This document shows, in pieces, positions 21,478 to 33,458 of a stretch of DNA of 64,000 nt. How positions within the stretch are numbered: position 1 is the first letter of the stretch; every line of letters begins with the position of its first letter. The stretch lies in the NCBI GenBank assembly GCA_029204225.1, contig CM055100.1, positions 46,276,597 to 46,340,596 on the forward strand. Reading direction: 5' to 3'. A program made the position numbers and the translations under genes. The notes below the pieces were generated by a model. The model did no database searches. It was given only the letters and a program-made list of their open reading frames with translations, and was not told the origin of the DNA. The stretch comes from Diphasiastrum complanatum (lineage: Eukaryota; Streptophyta; Lycopodiopsida; Lycopodiales; Lycopodiaceae).

Positions 21478-22089
21478 CGTTGAATTAGATCTGATGTGTT
21501 ATTATGCCGAAATCAATTGTCTGAACAAAAAGGCCTTTCTAATACGCGACTTGAATCAATGGCATGTTTGTAAATACTTCTTTCCTCTGATTGAGTTCAG
21601 CTTCACAAATGAGGACATGCAAAAGAACAATCATTGCCTAGATATTCTTCGCTCTGCTTACGTGATGATCCAAAACACAAAGCTGAAAACTCAACGTTTT
21701 CCTTTGTATCAGCCCTATTATGCAGCTCTAATCTTATTAAACTTTCATATCATCTTTCCAGTTTAACAGAACCACTTCAGCAGATCTATCTGACGATACT
21801 ATCTATTCCGCTTCAAATCGAATCCACAACCTATTTCTACTATTTCACTTCTGCATCAACATCAATGGACAATTCCCGACGCCATGCTGCACAATAAAAG
21901 TACGACAAATTCCAGCAACCGAATCCCTACCAAAACCCTGACCTAATTCCAGCAAAAGCCATCACCCCACTCCCTCCGCAATCACCAAAACCAGACGCTA
22001 ACAGAATCTTGTCAACAAAACATGATCAAGAAACAAAGCATCCATGAAGGCCAGTTCCACCAATGAAACAGCGTCTATCCTTGATCTTC

Positions 22090-22420
22090 TTTAAGCAGAA
22101 AAATCCCCTCGGAACTTCAATGAAGATGTAGATCCATCAAGCAAAATCATATTCCCTGCATCTACAGACAGACAGACAGAGCAAACACAGCAGCAGCAGC
22201 AGCATGTATGATCGATAATATAAAATAATGATGGCTGTGGATCGCAAATCTCGAATGAATATAGATTATTTTTGCATCGAGGAGGGTGCACAAAAGGGTG
22301 GCTTCGTCAAACGCCACCTGATTTCTCCGTTGCCAGCGACCCTTTTAAATCCACGTAAAAGGGTGTCATCGCGTTTGCTCTTCCTTCCTACATGAAAAAC
22401 GCTTTTAGGGCTCGCAGCCT
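22090..22420 (-). promoter_or_regulatory. Probable helicase 5' UTR/promoter zone
   Basis: This lies 0.6-0.9 kb upstream of the helicase ATG. On the minus strand there is a possible TATA-like ATTTAAAAGG at 22341-22350, and GCCCTAAAAGC about 60 bp upstream of it. Between here and the ATG there may be a 5' UTR intron, common in this family, but I cannot fix its ends. Weak, positional evidence only. Confidence 0.25.
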
Positions 22421-22839
22421 CCGTCAGTACTTTCGGTATCTGAATGCCTGCAACACGTGGTGGCCTTAGAGACGTTGGATTGTGTCGGGATCATATCCTA
22501 CCGCTACGATTTGCAATTCTTTTTGGCCAAGGTGGAGAATAAAGTATTAAAGGGAAGTCCTCATGCTATTTAGTTTGTACTTAAGGGAGGCCATATTTAC
22601 ATCTCCACCTTTTTTCCAAGGCATGGCATGGTCCCTCGAGGTGTTGAAGGGATCTTAGATTGTGAGGAGCATATTTCAAATTCCATCTTCAGCTCTAGAG
22701 CTGGGTCCCTCTCTTTCTCATCCGAGGGTGTTGGGGGGACCTCGAATTGTGAAGAGCAATTGGAGGAAGCTATAAGCTCTCCACCACTCTTGAATGGGGG
22801 AGGTGAGCTCTAAGGGACCCATTGGTCTAGATTGAGAAT

Positions 22840-22872
22840 AAGAGTGGTGGAGTGCAATGATCCACCACTCTT
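22840..22872. repeat. Perfect 12-bp inverted repeat
   Basis: AAGAGTGGTGGA (22840-22851) and TCCACCACTCTT (22861-22872) with a 9-bp loop. A third copy of CCACCACTCTTGAATG lies at about 22782. Could be part of a degraded foldback element. Confidence 0.75.
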
Positions 22873-23191
22873 CAATGGAGGAGGGACCCATCTACGAGTT
22901 CAATTGAGATTAAGAATAAGATCCTCAAGATTGAACATGATGTCGAGCATCACTAGCCAATTGGGTGCACTTATTTTCTCAATTTGGAGGCATGGGAGCA
23001 ACAAATATTAAAACACAAGTGCTTTGCAACTTTAGTATGTCATTGCAAAGTGGAAGCCATTTTTGGCTCCCATGTGAGGGTGCCGCCCTTGTTTGTATTG
23101 ACCCGGTTCTCTCTCTTTCTCTGAGCAGGGCCACATGTAGGAGGCAGTCTCTGGAGCCAACCTCCAGAAATGTGAGGGTGAGCCACATGTT

Positions 23192-23222
23192 GGAGGTAGG
23201 TGTGGAGGTAGCACCTACCTCC
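23192..23222. repeat. Perfect 11-bp inverted repeat
   Basis: GGAGGTAGGTG (23192-23202) pairs with CACCTACCTCC (23212-23222) across 9 bp, within a stretch rich in GGAGGTAG words. Confidence 0.7.
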
Positions 23223-25139
23223 GACATAGGTGTCATTTTTTTATAGGGCAAGCAACCAAGAGGAGGGATCAGACAACACATAGCACGCAACAGCTGCCTC
23301 TAGAGGTTTTTTTTTTTCAACCTTTGGAGGCGTTGGAGGTTAGGGCCTACCTCTGGAGGTATGAGACACAAAGCAACTTAGTACAAAGTTTTTTTCTCTG
23401 AAAAGTGGCTTCCATTACATTGAAAAGTATTTAAGCACAAACATATGTATGCATATGTGCAAGCATATTGAATTATTGTTGCATACAAATGCTAACAATT
23501 ATTGCCACATGCTAGTCAACAATTGCGTTGATGCCAAAAATGATGACTTTTTTGCAACTCGATAAAAGTACAGGAGATGAACCTCGGCTGATGGTTCCAA
23601 TGTATAGTGGTAATTCTAATGCTTTTTTTTTTTTTTTCTGCAAGCCACACTAAAATTACGGTTTAACCTTTTTGATGCTCAAAGTAGCACCATGAGGTTA
23701 CATATGTAACCTCATCATGCTTATCTTATAGGCGTCTTATAGCCTAATAACCAAAGCTTCAGTACACGGCAACAAAATCAAAATTAGGCTTCATTTACAC
23801 ACAAACAAAATCAAAATTGCTATTATGAGTACTTTGTGTCTCCTCACATGTCAAAACACTATCTTTAATTCCTTTTGAAAAGATTTATGGTTAGTCTACA
23901 TAAAGACTAAAGGGTGTTTGCTAGGGCACCATAGCATTTGTCTCTTTAAGCTAGTGATACATTAGCAAATCCATACTTACAATGATTTTAATAACCATGT
24001 GGAAAGTATGAGTTTAATTTCACTCATATTCCAAATTCAACTTGAATTTTCATAGCCAAGTGTCTATGCTCCAACTTCATTGACGTCGAGAGGTGGTCAT
24101 AACATTGACCATGAAACAATCATCGAAGAAGACAAATTGAATTGCATAAAGTTTGCTTCTTGTATATTAGTAGTCAAAATTTTAAACCATAATTTATCTT
24201 GAACTCACATATTTTCTTTATCACAACAAAACTCTCTACTTTGATAAGTTTGCAATCCCTCGAGGAGGACAAAGATCTTTTGCTACTGAATTTTAAAGAG
24301 ATCATGCACTAGGCCATCATTTGAAGTTGTTAAAAATAATGAGAAAGTGTTGCCCATTACATGTTCCTGATTATCATGAATGGCCATTTTTCATGGTGCC
24401 ATTTATTGTTGTCGAGGAACACTTATATTGATGTAGCAAAGACATTTGCACCATTTGTTTCTTTCTTTTAAAACATTGTTGAATAATGATTGGGCATAGT
24501 TAAACCATCAATATGCCTTATTAATAGTGCTACCCCCAGTGCTAAAAACATCATTGAGTGTCGATACAAGTGACAATCCAAGATTGTTGTTGTGGGACAC
24601 TCTATTGTGGGAGAGTTGCTCTTGACTATATTCTAGACTATGGAGAAATGAATATCCTAGTGACATTTCCCCTTCAAGGATTCTAATTAACTACTACTAA
24701 AAATTGATTTCCAAGTATTGTATCTTGGTGTTTGTCTGATAGACAATTGAGCTTTCCATCCACTAAGCTCGACTACTACTGTGAGTCTCACAATTAGTCC
24801 TAAACTTACACTGACAATTGAGTTTAAGCATTGTTGAAAAAATGAGCTTCAGTTTCCTTCACCCTTAAATACTTCAACGCAGGACAAATATGATCTCACA
24901 AAGGTGACTGCAAGTACAATCTATTCAAATAGATGCAGACAGTCGCAACTAATTGGCACTTGCGCAACGATTAGTTTACAAGAGAAACTTAGATGAAAAT
25001 GCTTTATAGAATATAAGTTTGTGCCAACGTAGCGCCGAGACATAGAGAGTGAGATAGAAAAAAAGTTGATACAACTATAGAATATAGAAGAAGGCAGAAC
25101 TTGCATGCTAACATGCAGCAAGCTATTTACTCTCCTCCA

Positions 25140-25723
25140 GATAACACACAAAGCAATAGACCATTTCTATCAATTTTTTTGCTATATATGCATGAACGAT
25201 AGTATTGTTTATTTATATATTGTTGTTCTGATGAATGAATCTTATTGACTTCACAATCGAAACTTAGTTGCAGGTTTACGAGCATGAAAAACTGAGCACA
25301 CTCATTTTGTCGGGTTCTTTGCATTTTTCGCATTCTCTTTATTCGGGTTTTTCGCATCTTCACATTTTTCCTGGTAGAATTAAAATGTGCAAATATGTGT
25401 AGATTCACTGTTTTTCCAATTTGTTGCATTTTTTGCAATTATCGCAAAAATGCGACTAGCCCAGATTCAGACACGTTTTTGCATCCGAAGTCTCGCTAGC
25501 TACATCCGAAGTCGAAATTGAACAAAACCAGTTCGCTTCAGTGATATCAGAGCGCTGCAGATTAGCTACAAGGACAAAGCTGTCAAATGGCAAGAAACTT
25601 GCAACAAAAAGTTGTGAGCGTGTTCGATGGCAGCAACTATGTTGTCTGGAAACACAAGATGAAGATGCTACTCATAGGAGAAGGCTTATGGAGCGTAGTG
25701 GATAGAACAGCAATGGCACTCAT
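25140..25723 (+). mobile_element. Copia-4: LTR end, primer site and gag start
   Basis: The 25300-25540 stretch has repeated TTTTTCGCA words like the LTRs at 28.7 and 32.5 kb and is probably the 3' part of an LTR ending in CGCTTCA. TGATATCAGAGC (25542-25553) is the common plant Copia tRNA-Met primer site TGGTATCAGAGC with one change. Gag starts at ATG 25587: MARNLQQKVVSVFDGSNYVV then WKHKMKMLLIGEGLWSVVD, a standard Copia gag N-terminus. The match is cut at 25723, where another LTR begins. Confidence 0.75.
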
Positions 25724-28062
25724 TGTGAGAGATTTCAACAAGTTTAGTCAATTTGGTAAATTGTCAATTAAGGCCAAAACTCATTTTAGACTTAGAGATA
25801 AACTTTTTGAAGTTATATTAGGTTCAATAAACACTTTTTGAAAGTGTGGGAAAGTTGGTAGTCAAGTTTGAGAGAGATTCAAATTTGAACTTTGGGTACA
25901 TTGAATCTAGTCCCAAAATAGTAGGGTTTTTCATATTGGAGGGAAAGCCAAGTGGCAAAGTAGGATTTGGACCTGCTACATATTGTTGTAACTCATGGAG
26001 AAAGGGATCAGCTCTATCTCATTTCATCATTATACATGGTTATCTTTGGGTTCTACTACTCATTGGTGCACTCTCATGATGTTATCTTGCAATTCTATGT
26101 GTTGAATGATCATTTATTTCTAATTTCAGGTCCACACGTGTGAAATATAGTAAGGTACTATAATTGTATGGAAAGAAACTATACTTTATGTTTTGTTTCA
26201 TGTTTGATCAATATCTCTTAGAGTTTGCATCTCATTTTGTATGTGGATGCTTATTTTTCTACATTAGCAAGATTGTTGGTTTGCTCTCTTTTTAACCAAA
26301 GATCAGGGACATTTATTTGGACCTTGAATGATCTGAAGTCCTTCACATGGTATCAGAGGTATTGTGTTTCAGTTTATGAAAGGATCAACCACATTTATCA
26401 AAGATTTGGAGGAGTTACCAATGCTAGAGCATGCTAGATTAATTTCTACCCAAAAATCTCCATTTTTGCATATGTAGAAATGATCTTTTGTAGGTCAAAA
26501 CTCAATATAGGTTTATATACTTGATCAATTCCGATTTCACACTTGGCTAATTGGTGCTCTAGGAAGGTCTCATTGGAGGCTACAAGATGATGTATCAAGT
26601 TTTTAGAAATTGCACGTAGAATTTGAGATATTCAATTTCTTGTGATTTTGTCAAAATCCTAATTTTGATTGTATCTCTGGTTTGTGAAATTATTGAGCTT
26701 CATTTGAGTGTGTTTCAATCTTAGTAAGTGGCAAGAATCATTAGATTGAGGATAGATCATAGGTAGATCAAGATCTCACTATTCTATGTGTTGATTTTCT
26801 AGTTAGAAGTGCTAGAAGGGATTTGAGAGGTTCCATATCTTTGTGATTTCTTTTAAAAAGATTTGTTGTTGTTCAAAGGAGTGCTTTGTGCATTGGAACA
26901 GGTTGAAAGAAGAACATCAAGTCATTGCAACATGGCTACAAGTGGTGGATTCATGTTGGAAGGCAATGATAGGCTTACCTCAAGTAACTATCCATTGTGG
27001 AAAGTGAGAATGGAACCACTTCTTGAGATGAATGATGTTTTGAATATTGTTGTAGGTTTGGAAGAGAGAACAACAAATCAACAAGATCAAATGAGGTATG
27101 ATAATAAGGCCAAAAGGGCTCTCATATGATTAAGATGAATGTTACCAATGAATTTCTCAAGGAGATTGGTAAGTGCACATCATCTTTGGAGGCTTGGGAA
27201 GCTTTGAAGAAGCTTTATGAATCCAAGTCTACATCAAGAGTGCTTACTCTTAGGAGGCAAATTTTTCACAGTTTGCAAAAGAAGGAAGAGAGTACTCATG
27301 CTTTTATTTTGAGGGTTAAAGCATTCAATGAGTTAGCATGTACTATATGCTCTTGGAGATGTTCAGCTTTGTGCTAACTTGGCTAGCTATGAGGATGGTG
27401 AAGGTTCTTCAATGGTTCTTCATGGAAAGTGCAAGCATGCAAAAGGTAAGGAAAGAGCTAACTTCATCAATGGAGGTGAAGGTTCTTCCTTGGAAAAGAT
27501 GGTTGCTAATGATTTCTTTGATCATATGGAAAAAGATGTTGCTAGGTGCATGCATGAAGGAGGTGGTTCTTCTACCAAGTGGAGTCACATGTCTTCATAA
27601 AGAGAGTATATCAAATGGTTTTATCAAGAGACTTGGTGAGGAAAATAGTCACAAGTCAAGAAGAAGAGAAGTATGTGAAGAGTTCAAAGTAGGATGTACT
27701 TTGCATGATGTCATTGTGAATGATAGTGAGGAAGAATCATTATCATATGAGTTATTACCTAAAACATTGAGTAGAAGTTCTTGTTTGAAAAAAGAGAGTA
27801 CTTCAATCATCCTTATGTTGAAGGTACTAATCATTTTTTTCATGGCTTCTAATGTTTTTGAGGTTTCTACTTCTTATGATGCAATTATTAAGAGGGAGTC
27901 TTATGAAGGAAAGAGCAATGGAAGATTGGTTCTTGGGAAGATCCAAGGCATGGATCTCACATCTCTTCATCAACTCAAAAGATTCTATGATTATGTATTG
28001 ATCACTCATGTCAAGATGGCAAAAGGTTGGTTGGAGAAGATTACATGGAACAAATCGAGAGC
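25724..28062 (+). mobile_element. Copia-5: LTR, primer site and degraded gag
   Basis: Inferred LTR 25724-26347 begins TGTGAGAG and ends CTTCACA (matching ends). It is followed immediately by TGGTATCAGAGG (26348-26359), a tRNA-Met primer site. Gag begins at ATG 26932: MATSGGFMLEGNDRLTSSNY then PLWKVRMEPLLEMNDVLNIV. After a one-base slip near 27124 it continues MIKMNVTNEFLKEIGKCTSS, LEAWEALKKLYESKSTSRVL. Downstream open frames to about 28062 contain three GEGSS/GGGSS repeats and are not a recognisable protease or pol. Pol is absent, so this is a truncated or non-autonomous copy inserted in Copia-4. Confidence 0.72.
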
Positions 28063-28658
28063 CAATTTCTTCAAGGCAAGGGAGATATCATTGGTATAGC
28101 AATCACTTTGTAGTGATTCTTGATGTCCTTGACGAGACATTTGTCGCTATCAAACTCAACCTTGAGTTGTTGATCTGCCATCGTCCCAACCAATACTAGA
28201 TTGTTAACTAAGCCATGTACGTATTGCACATTGCTTATCCGTTTTATCATTCCGCTGGCTAGCTTTACTGGTACCACTCCAAATCCTTTAATAGATAACA
28301 ATTGGCCATTAGCTTGTCCAACTTCATCGCCATTGTGGAATTCCTTGAATTCTGAAAACCAATCCTTTCTTGAAGTCATGTGCTTGGATGCTTCATTGTC
28401 GATGACTAGGCATCTTTGGCTTCACTATCGATGTACCAGGTATCCTTGGCTTCATCACTTGTCATTAGTGTTGTAATGAACAGTTTGAACTCTCACCTGC
28501 ATCATCCTCATATTGATCATCATCAAGTTGATGTTGATCAACATAATTGCCTACTTGCCATTTGCATTTATGTTGAGCTGACTCATTTTGTCTCTTGAAG
28601 CACTGACACTCCCAATGACTAAGTTTGTTGCAATATCAACAATTCTCTGGTTTCTTCT
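28063..28658 (-). mobile_element. Copia-6: gag zinc knuckle and protease/pre-integrase fragment
   Basis: On the minus strand from 28650: a zinc-knuckle-like YCNKLSHWECQCFKRQ, an acidic linker, then the region after the protease active site: SKHMTSRKDWFSEFKEFHNG, SGMIKRISNVQYVHGLVNNL, KVEFDSDKCLVKDI. A stop and altered residues replace the D-S-G site. Truncated at both ends: by Copia-5 material on the left and by an LTR on the right. Confidence 0.75.
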
Positions 28659-29672
28659 TGTTGGATTATTCTCCTTCTTACCAATCGTCTAATCGGTTTT
28701 GGTCTTCATCCAATGTTTATCCATTTTTGCGGATTTTTCTGTGTGTTTACACAGTCTGCAGAATTACAAGTGTTTTTCACAATTTGCAAAATTACACAAA
28801 GTTTAACAACAGTGTCGCATTTTTTGCCTGACAAAAATTTCGTGTAAAAATGCAATGTCGCTTTTTCGCATTTTTTGCCTATCAAGAATCTCGTGCAAAC
28901 ATGCAGTGTCGAATTTTTTGCTTTTTCCAAAGAGCCTCAAATGTTAAGGAAATGACTATGGCAAAGTGCGGGGTAACTCTCAATGAGATTTAAGGGCACC
29001 TTCGGCTTTTTCGTCATTTTGCGAAAAACTCGACAATGTCACTTGTGGCTATTTTAATTCATTTCTGCAGCGATGTAGTTTTGGTTCATTTATGCAAACA
29101 GAATGTTTACGGCCAATTTCACCGCTTATCAACAATCAATGAAAAGGACCGGATGGATGCCAGTGAATCACTAGCCAACTGGCGATCGCAATTGACGACC
29201 TAATCTCTTAGTATAAATAGCTGTTCATTTTCATACAGATTAATTCATTGAAAATCAAAATTATCAGAAGCGTTTGAATAGTTAGCTCTCTCTCTCTCTC
29301 AAGCCCACGAGCTTGAACACTCATGAGCATTCTAGCTCACTTCTTAGAGTTGTTTTAGAGATTGCTATTGTGCTACTGCTCATAAGCATTGTGCATTATT
29401 CAGACTTTCATTTTAGCCACTCAGAGATAGCATAGAGTACACGGCTTCGATTTGCAACTTATTGTACTCATTTACTTCTGTTTCGTTTTGAATCAATACT
29501 ATTCCTTATTGCGTTCAGTTTCGTCTCAGACTATATGTGTTTCTATATTTCTTCGTGACTAATTACTTGTCTGATAATCTTCAATGCTTAATTGTTTGGC
29601 TATGTAATCATTGTAGTATTGACGATCTCAAAATTAGTTACTATAATATCAAACATGATTTCTATCACTTTC
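28659..29672 (+). repeat. Plus-strand LTR of the Copia-3/Copia-8 family
   Basis: Starts TGTTGGATTATTCTCC and runs to ATTTCTATCACT. It is the inverted counterpart of 32702-31470. Contains TATAAATA at 29212-29219 with a CT-rich leader about 70 bp downstream, and repeated TTTTTCGCA...GTGTCG words at 28810-28925. Sequence diverges from the other copy after 29672, so the true 3' end is lost. No gag or primer site follows. Confidence 0.78.
29212..29219 (+). promoter_or_regulatory. LTR TATA box
   Basis: GTATAAATAG context, conserved at the same place in the inverted LTR copy (complement at 32101-32110) and in the Copia-3 LTR. Likely drives LTR transcription when the element is active. Confidence 0.55.
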
Positions 29673-30597
29673 CTTTTTTCGAAAAAATCCGAAAAGGGGT
29701 GAAGGTGTTTGAAAATAGTTAAACTGTTGAACTGTGAACAAGTTGACTTCTTCAAAATAGTTGAACCGAAGAAGTCGAAGGTAAGTGTTGCAGTTTTCGA
29801 AAAACTGCAAAAAATGCGAACTGCGACACTTAGTGTATTTTTCTACAGACTGTTCGAAAATAATGTAAATCTACAGACTTGTTCTAAATGCAAGTTTTGT
29901 GGAAGTCCTTGAAGATGGCCAAGTCTTCAATGACTTCAAGTTATTAAACTTAACATCTAAACTTAAAATATAATGGGATTGGTTACCCTTTGCTGGCGAT
30001 CAGCCGGAAGTCCGTTGTAGACATTCTTCAAGTAATTGGTTGTCTAAGTTATCATTCACCAAGGAGGCATCTGTGGGCTTAATTTCCAACATTTTGAAGC
30101 AGCTAACCAGTGAGCACGCGCGTGCCAGTAGCAGTCTGCAATGTGTCATCGGTGCAAGGGTCCCTGAATCTAGACTGTCGGATCAAAGCACATCAACGGC
30201 TGAGATTTCTTGAAGAGTCTGCACTTCAAATTTCACTTCATTTGAAGGCTCCCACAAGTGCCCCTAACTTTTGGGATCGAGCCATTCTTCCTAAGGGCTC
30301 CACCCACTAGTTGTTTTTGCAAGAAAGTAGAAAATAGAGTGATTTTTTTACCTAGCTGGGGAGACTATTTTTTGGATCTAATTAGATAGGAGCTATGCTG
30401 GTACAAAGGGCTACCTGTTGATATAAAAATCGCTTAACAGAAGTTTTGAGCCATTTTGAAACAAAAATCTTCAAATTGGCATAATTTTCTATCCATAGCT
30501 CGGATTGACACATGGTCTGAGACGTCATTTGTCAATTTTGTAGCAAATTTTTCATTTTTGAGGTCATTTTTGCAATCCAGTCTCATCTTCTTTAGTA
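29673..30597. other. Spacer/leader sequence, no gene recognised
   Basis: 29690-29930 contains repeated GTTGAAC/GAAGTCGAAG words. 30310-30597 is AT-rich and leads into a Copia gag, so part may be that element's leader. No open frame with a known domain. Confidence 0.35.
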
Positions 30598-31391
30598 ATG
30601 ACAACTCTAAGTGAGAGCGTCCTCAATGAGTCAAGCAAATTGGAAGGAGCCGACAACTATGTAGTTTGGAAATTCAAACTAAAGAACATTTTGATGGAAA
30701 AGGAGCTATGGGAGATCGTGACAGGTGAAGAGACAAGGCCGTTAATTGAAGAAGATTAGTGGGCCTTTGACAAGAGAAATGAAAAGCATAGAATGTCAAC
30801 AACTTATCAGTTAGAGATGCAATTATTCCCTACATTTCGAATTCGAAAGGATCAAAAGAAGCATGAAATATGTTGAAGGCATTGTTTGAAACCACAAGCA
30901 CATCGCGAGTGCTATTTTTGAAGACAAAGCTACACACATTAGGAATGGATGATAATGCAACCATTTCCGATCACCTATTGAAGGTAAAGGAGATCCGTGA
31001 TTAATTGGTTGCCATTGGAGAGTGAGTACATGATCGTGAGATCGTGCAATTGACATTGAACAACTTGAGTGAGTCACGTCAAATGTTTGTGACAAGTATA
31101 GCCACACGGGAGAATCTTCCAACCTATAAAGAGTTAGGTGAATTTCTTTTGTAGGAAAAACAACGTCGAGAGAATTTGAGTCATCGCAACAAGGAATTTG
31201 ATCAAGCTCTTGTTGTTAGAGGATGTGGTGGCAGATATGGTTGTGGAAGACACCAATCAAGAAGTGGAAACTCAAATCATGGATCACTCCAACAATTTAA
31301 AGAACAATCCAATGATGGTCCAGATTAAGGCAATTGGCATTAAGGTCGAGGTCAAGGACGCGGCAATCCAAGGCAGAAGTGTCGGAAAGTG
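30598..31391 (+). mobile_element. Copia-7: degraded gag
   Basis: From ATG 30598: MTTLSESVLNESSKLEGADN then YVVWKFKLKNILMEKELWEI, the Copia gag N-terminus. Many stops and frame slips follow, but gag-like sequence can be traced to a Gly/Arg-rich stretch and the first two cysteines of a zinc knuckle (KCRKCG) at about 31375-31391. It is abruptly cut there by a minus-strand element leader. Confidence 0.72.
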
Positions 31392-31469
31392 GTAATGCAG
31401 AAGATAGATCTAGCTCGAAAAGAAAAAAAACTTTCGTGCATGGCGGAATAAACTATCATCATCTTTCCA

Positions 31470-32702
31470 ATGCATGACTACGCCCATCAATTCCCAACAA
31501 GACAATAGTGATAGAAATCATGTTTGATCTTATAGTAACTAATTTTGAAATCGTCAGTACTACAGTGATTACGTAGCCAAACAATTAAGCATTGAAGATT
31601 ATCAAACAAATAATTAGTCGCAAATTAATACAGAAATGCATATAGTCTAAGACAAAACTGAACGCAATAAGAAAAAGTATTGATTCAAAACGAAACAGAA
31701 GTAATGAGTACAATAATTTGGGGATCGAAGCCGTGTACTCTATGTTATCTCTGAGCGGCTAAAATGAAAGTCTGAATGGATTCATGCAAAATTGGCTCAT
31801 TCTGAACACTGCATAAGCAATGCTTGGGCGTGTATTGTCTGCAAGGTACATTAGCGAACCTATCAGTTTCTTGTAAGGTGTGAGCTGTATTTTTTCTCTC
31901 TCTTCCTCAGTCTTCAGACAATCATTGTTTGCAATGTTGATGAGCAGTAGCGCAATAGCAATCTCTAAAACAACTCTAAGAAGTGAGCTAGAATGCTTAG
32001 GAGTGTTCAAGTTCGTAGGCTTGAGAGAGGGAGAGCTAACTATTCAAACGCTTCTGATAATTCTGATTTTCAATGAATTAATGTATATGAGAATGAACAA
32101 CTATTTATACTAAGAAATTAGGTCGTCAATTGCGATCGCCAGTTGGCTGGTGATCCACTGGCATCCATCCGGTCCTTGTCACTGATTGCTGATAAGCAGT
32201 GAAATTGGCCATAAATGTTCTGTCTGCATAAATGAACCAAAATTGTAGCTCTGCAGACATGAACTAAAATAGCCACAATCGACACTGTCGGGTTTTTTGC
32301 AAAATGGCGAAAAAGCCGAAGGCGCTCTTAAATCTCATTTAGGATTGTCCCACACATTGTCAGAGTCATTTTCTTAACATTTGAGGCTCTTTGGAAAAAG
32401 CAAAAAATGCAACATTGCATATCGACACGAGATTCCTGACAGGCGAAAAAGCGACACTACATTTTTACACGAGATTTTTGTTAAGAGAAAAATGCAAAAA
32501 AGGCGACACTGCATTTTTACACGAGATTTCTGTCAGGCGAAAAATGCGACATTGTCGTTAAACTCCATGTAATTCTGCAAACTGTGAAAAACACTTGTAA
32601 TTCTGCAGACTATGTAAATACACGGAAGAATCCGCAGAACTGGATAAACAATGGATGAAGATTAAAATCGATTAGACGATTGGTAAGAAGGAGAATCCAA
32701 CA
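31470..32702 (-). repeat. LTR of Copia-8
   Basis: Starts TGTTGGATTCTCC at 32702, directly after the purine tract TTAAGGGAAAG, and contains TATAAATA (complement 32101-32110). The inner end near 31470-31490 is set by loss of similarity. About 1.2 kb. It carries repeated TTTTTCGC/TGTCGC words at 32400-32560. Instead of host DNA it is followed by element leader sequence, so it looks like the single LTR between two copies. Confidence 0.75.
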
Positions 32703-32807
32703 CTTTCCCTTAATCTAAATCCTTGAATGCCTTGACTTTCAAACTTAGTTCTACACAGGATCTTCTGTGTGACTCTAAACTTAATGCTTTCGTAAAAACA
32801 TTTGTTG

Positions 32808-33458
32808 TCATATATTGTGTCTACAGTACTGCAATCTGACCTCTTCATTGAGAACTTTGCTTCTGACAAAATGATACTTTAGTTCAATGCGCTTACTCCT
32901 GGAATGAAATATAGGGTTGGTTGATAAAGCGATGGCACTTTGATTATCACAAAATAATGTAATCGGAACATATTGATTCAGACCGATATCTGAGAGTAAG
33001 TTTCTCAACCAAATTGCTTCCTTTGTAGCTTGAGAGACTGCGATATACTCTGATTCAGTGGAAGATAGAGCTATCAAAGATTGCTTGCGACTGTTCCAGA
33101 AAATTGGACCATTGTTGAGGAATAATGTAAATCTAGAAATAGATTTACGAGTGTCTACATCTCCTGCCCAACTCACATCTATGTAACCACTGAAAAAATT
33201 GAGTTTGTCGTTGTCGACTGCTCCATAACAAATGCAAAAGTCCACAGTAGCTCGAAGATATCTCATGACTCTGATAAGAGCCGTCCAATGTGTTATACCA
33301 GGGTTAGTCATAAATTGACTGAGAGAGCTGACTGCAAAAGCTATGTCTGGCCTAGTACAGATCATGGTGTACATAAGAGATCCTATAATAGAATGGTAAG
33401 GATACTCACGCATCTGTTGCTTCTCATGAATTGTTTGGGGACACTGGTCCTTTGACAA
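32808..33458 (-). pseudogene. Copia-8 RNase H domain
   Basis: A 216-codon open frame. Motifs: REYPYHSIIGSLMYTMICTR (end of RT thumb), DVSWAGDVDTRKS (first catalytic Asp), SSTESEYIA (catalytic Glu), FCDNQSAI (second Asp) and FHSRSKRIELKYHFVR. The RNase H fold is complete, but the pol frame is broken upstream. Confidence 0.8.

Larger units (their letters stand above)
22421..25100. other. Intergenic spacer with short inverted repeats; no gene recognised
   Basis: No recognisable protein. It holds two perfect short inverted repeats (22840-22872 and 23192-23222), repeated GTGGTGGAG/CCACCACTC words at 22780-22880, repeated GGAGGTAG words at 23150-23360, and a T tract at 23623-23637. The rest is AT-rich. 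Confidence 0.45.
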
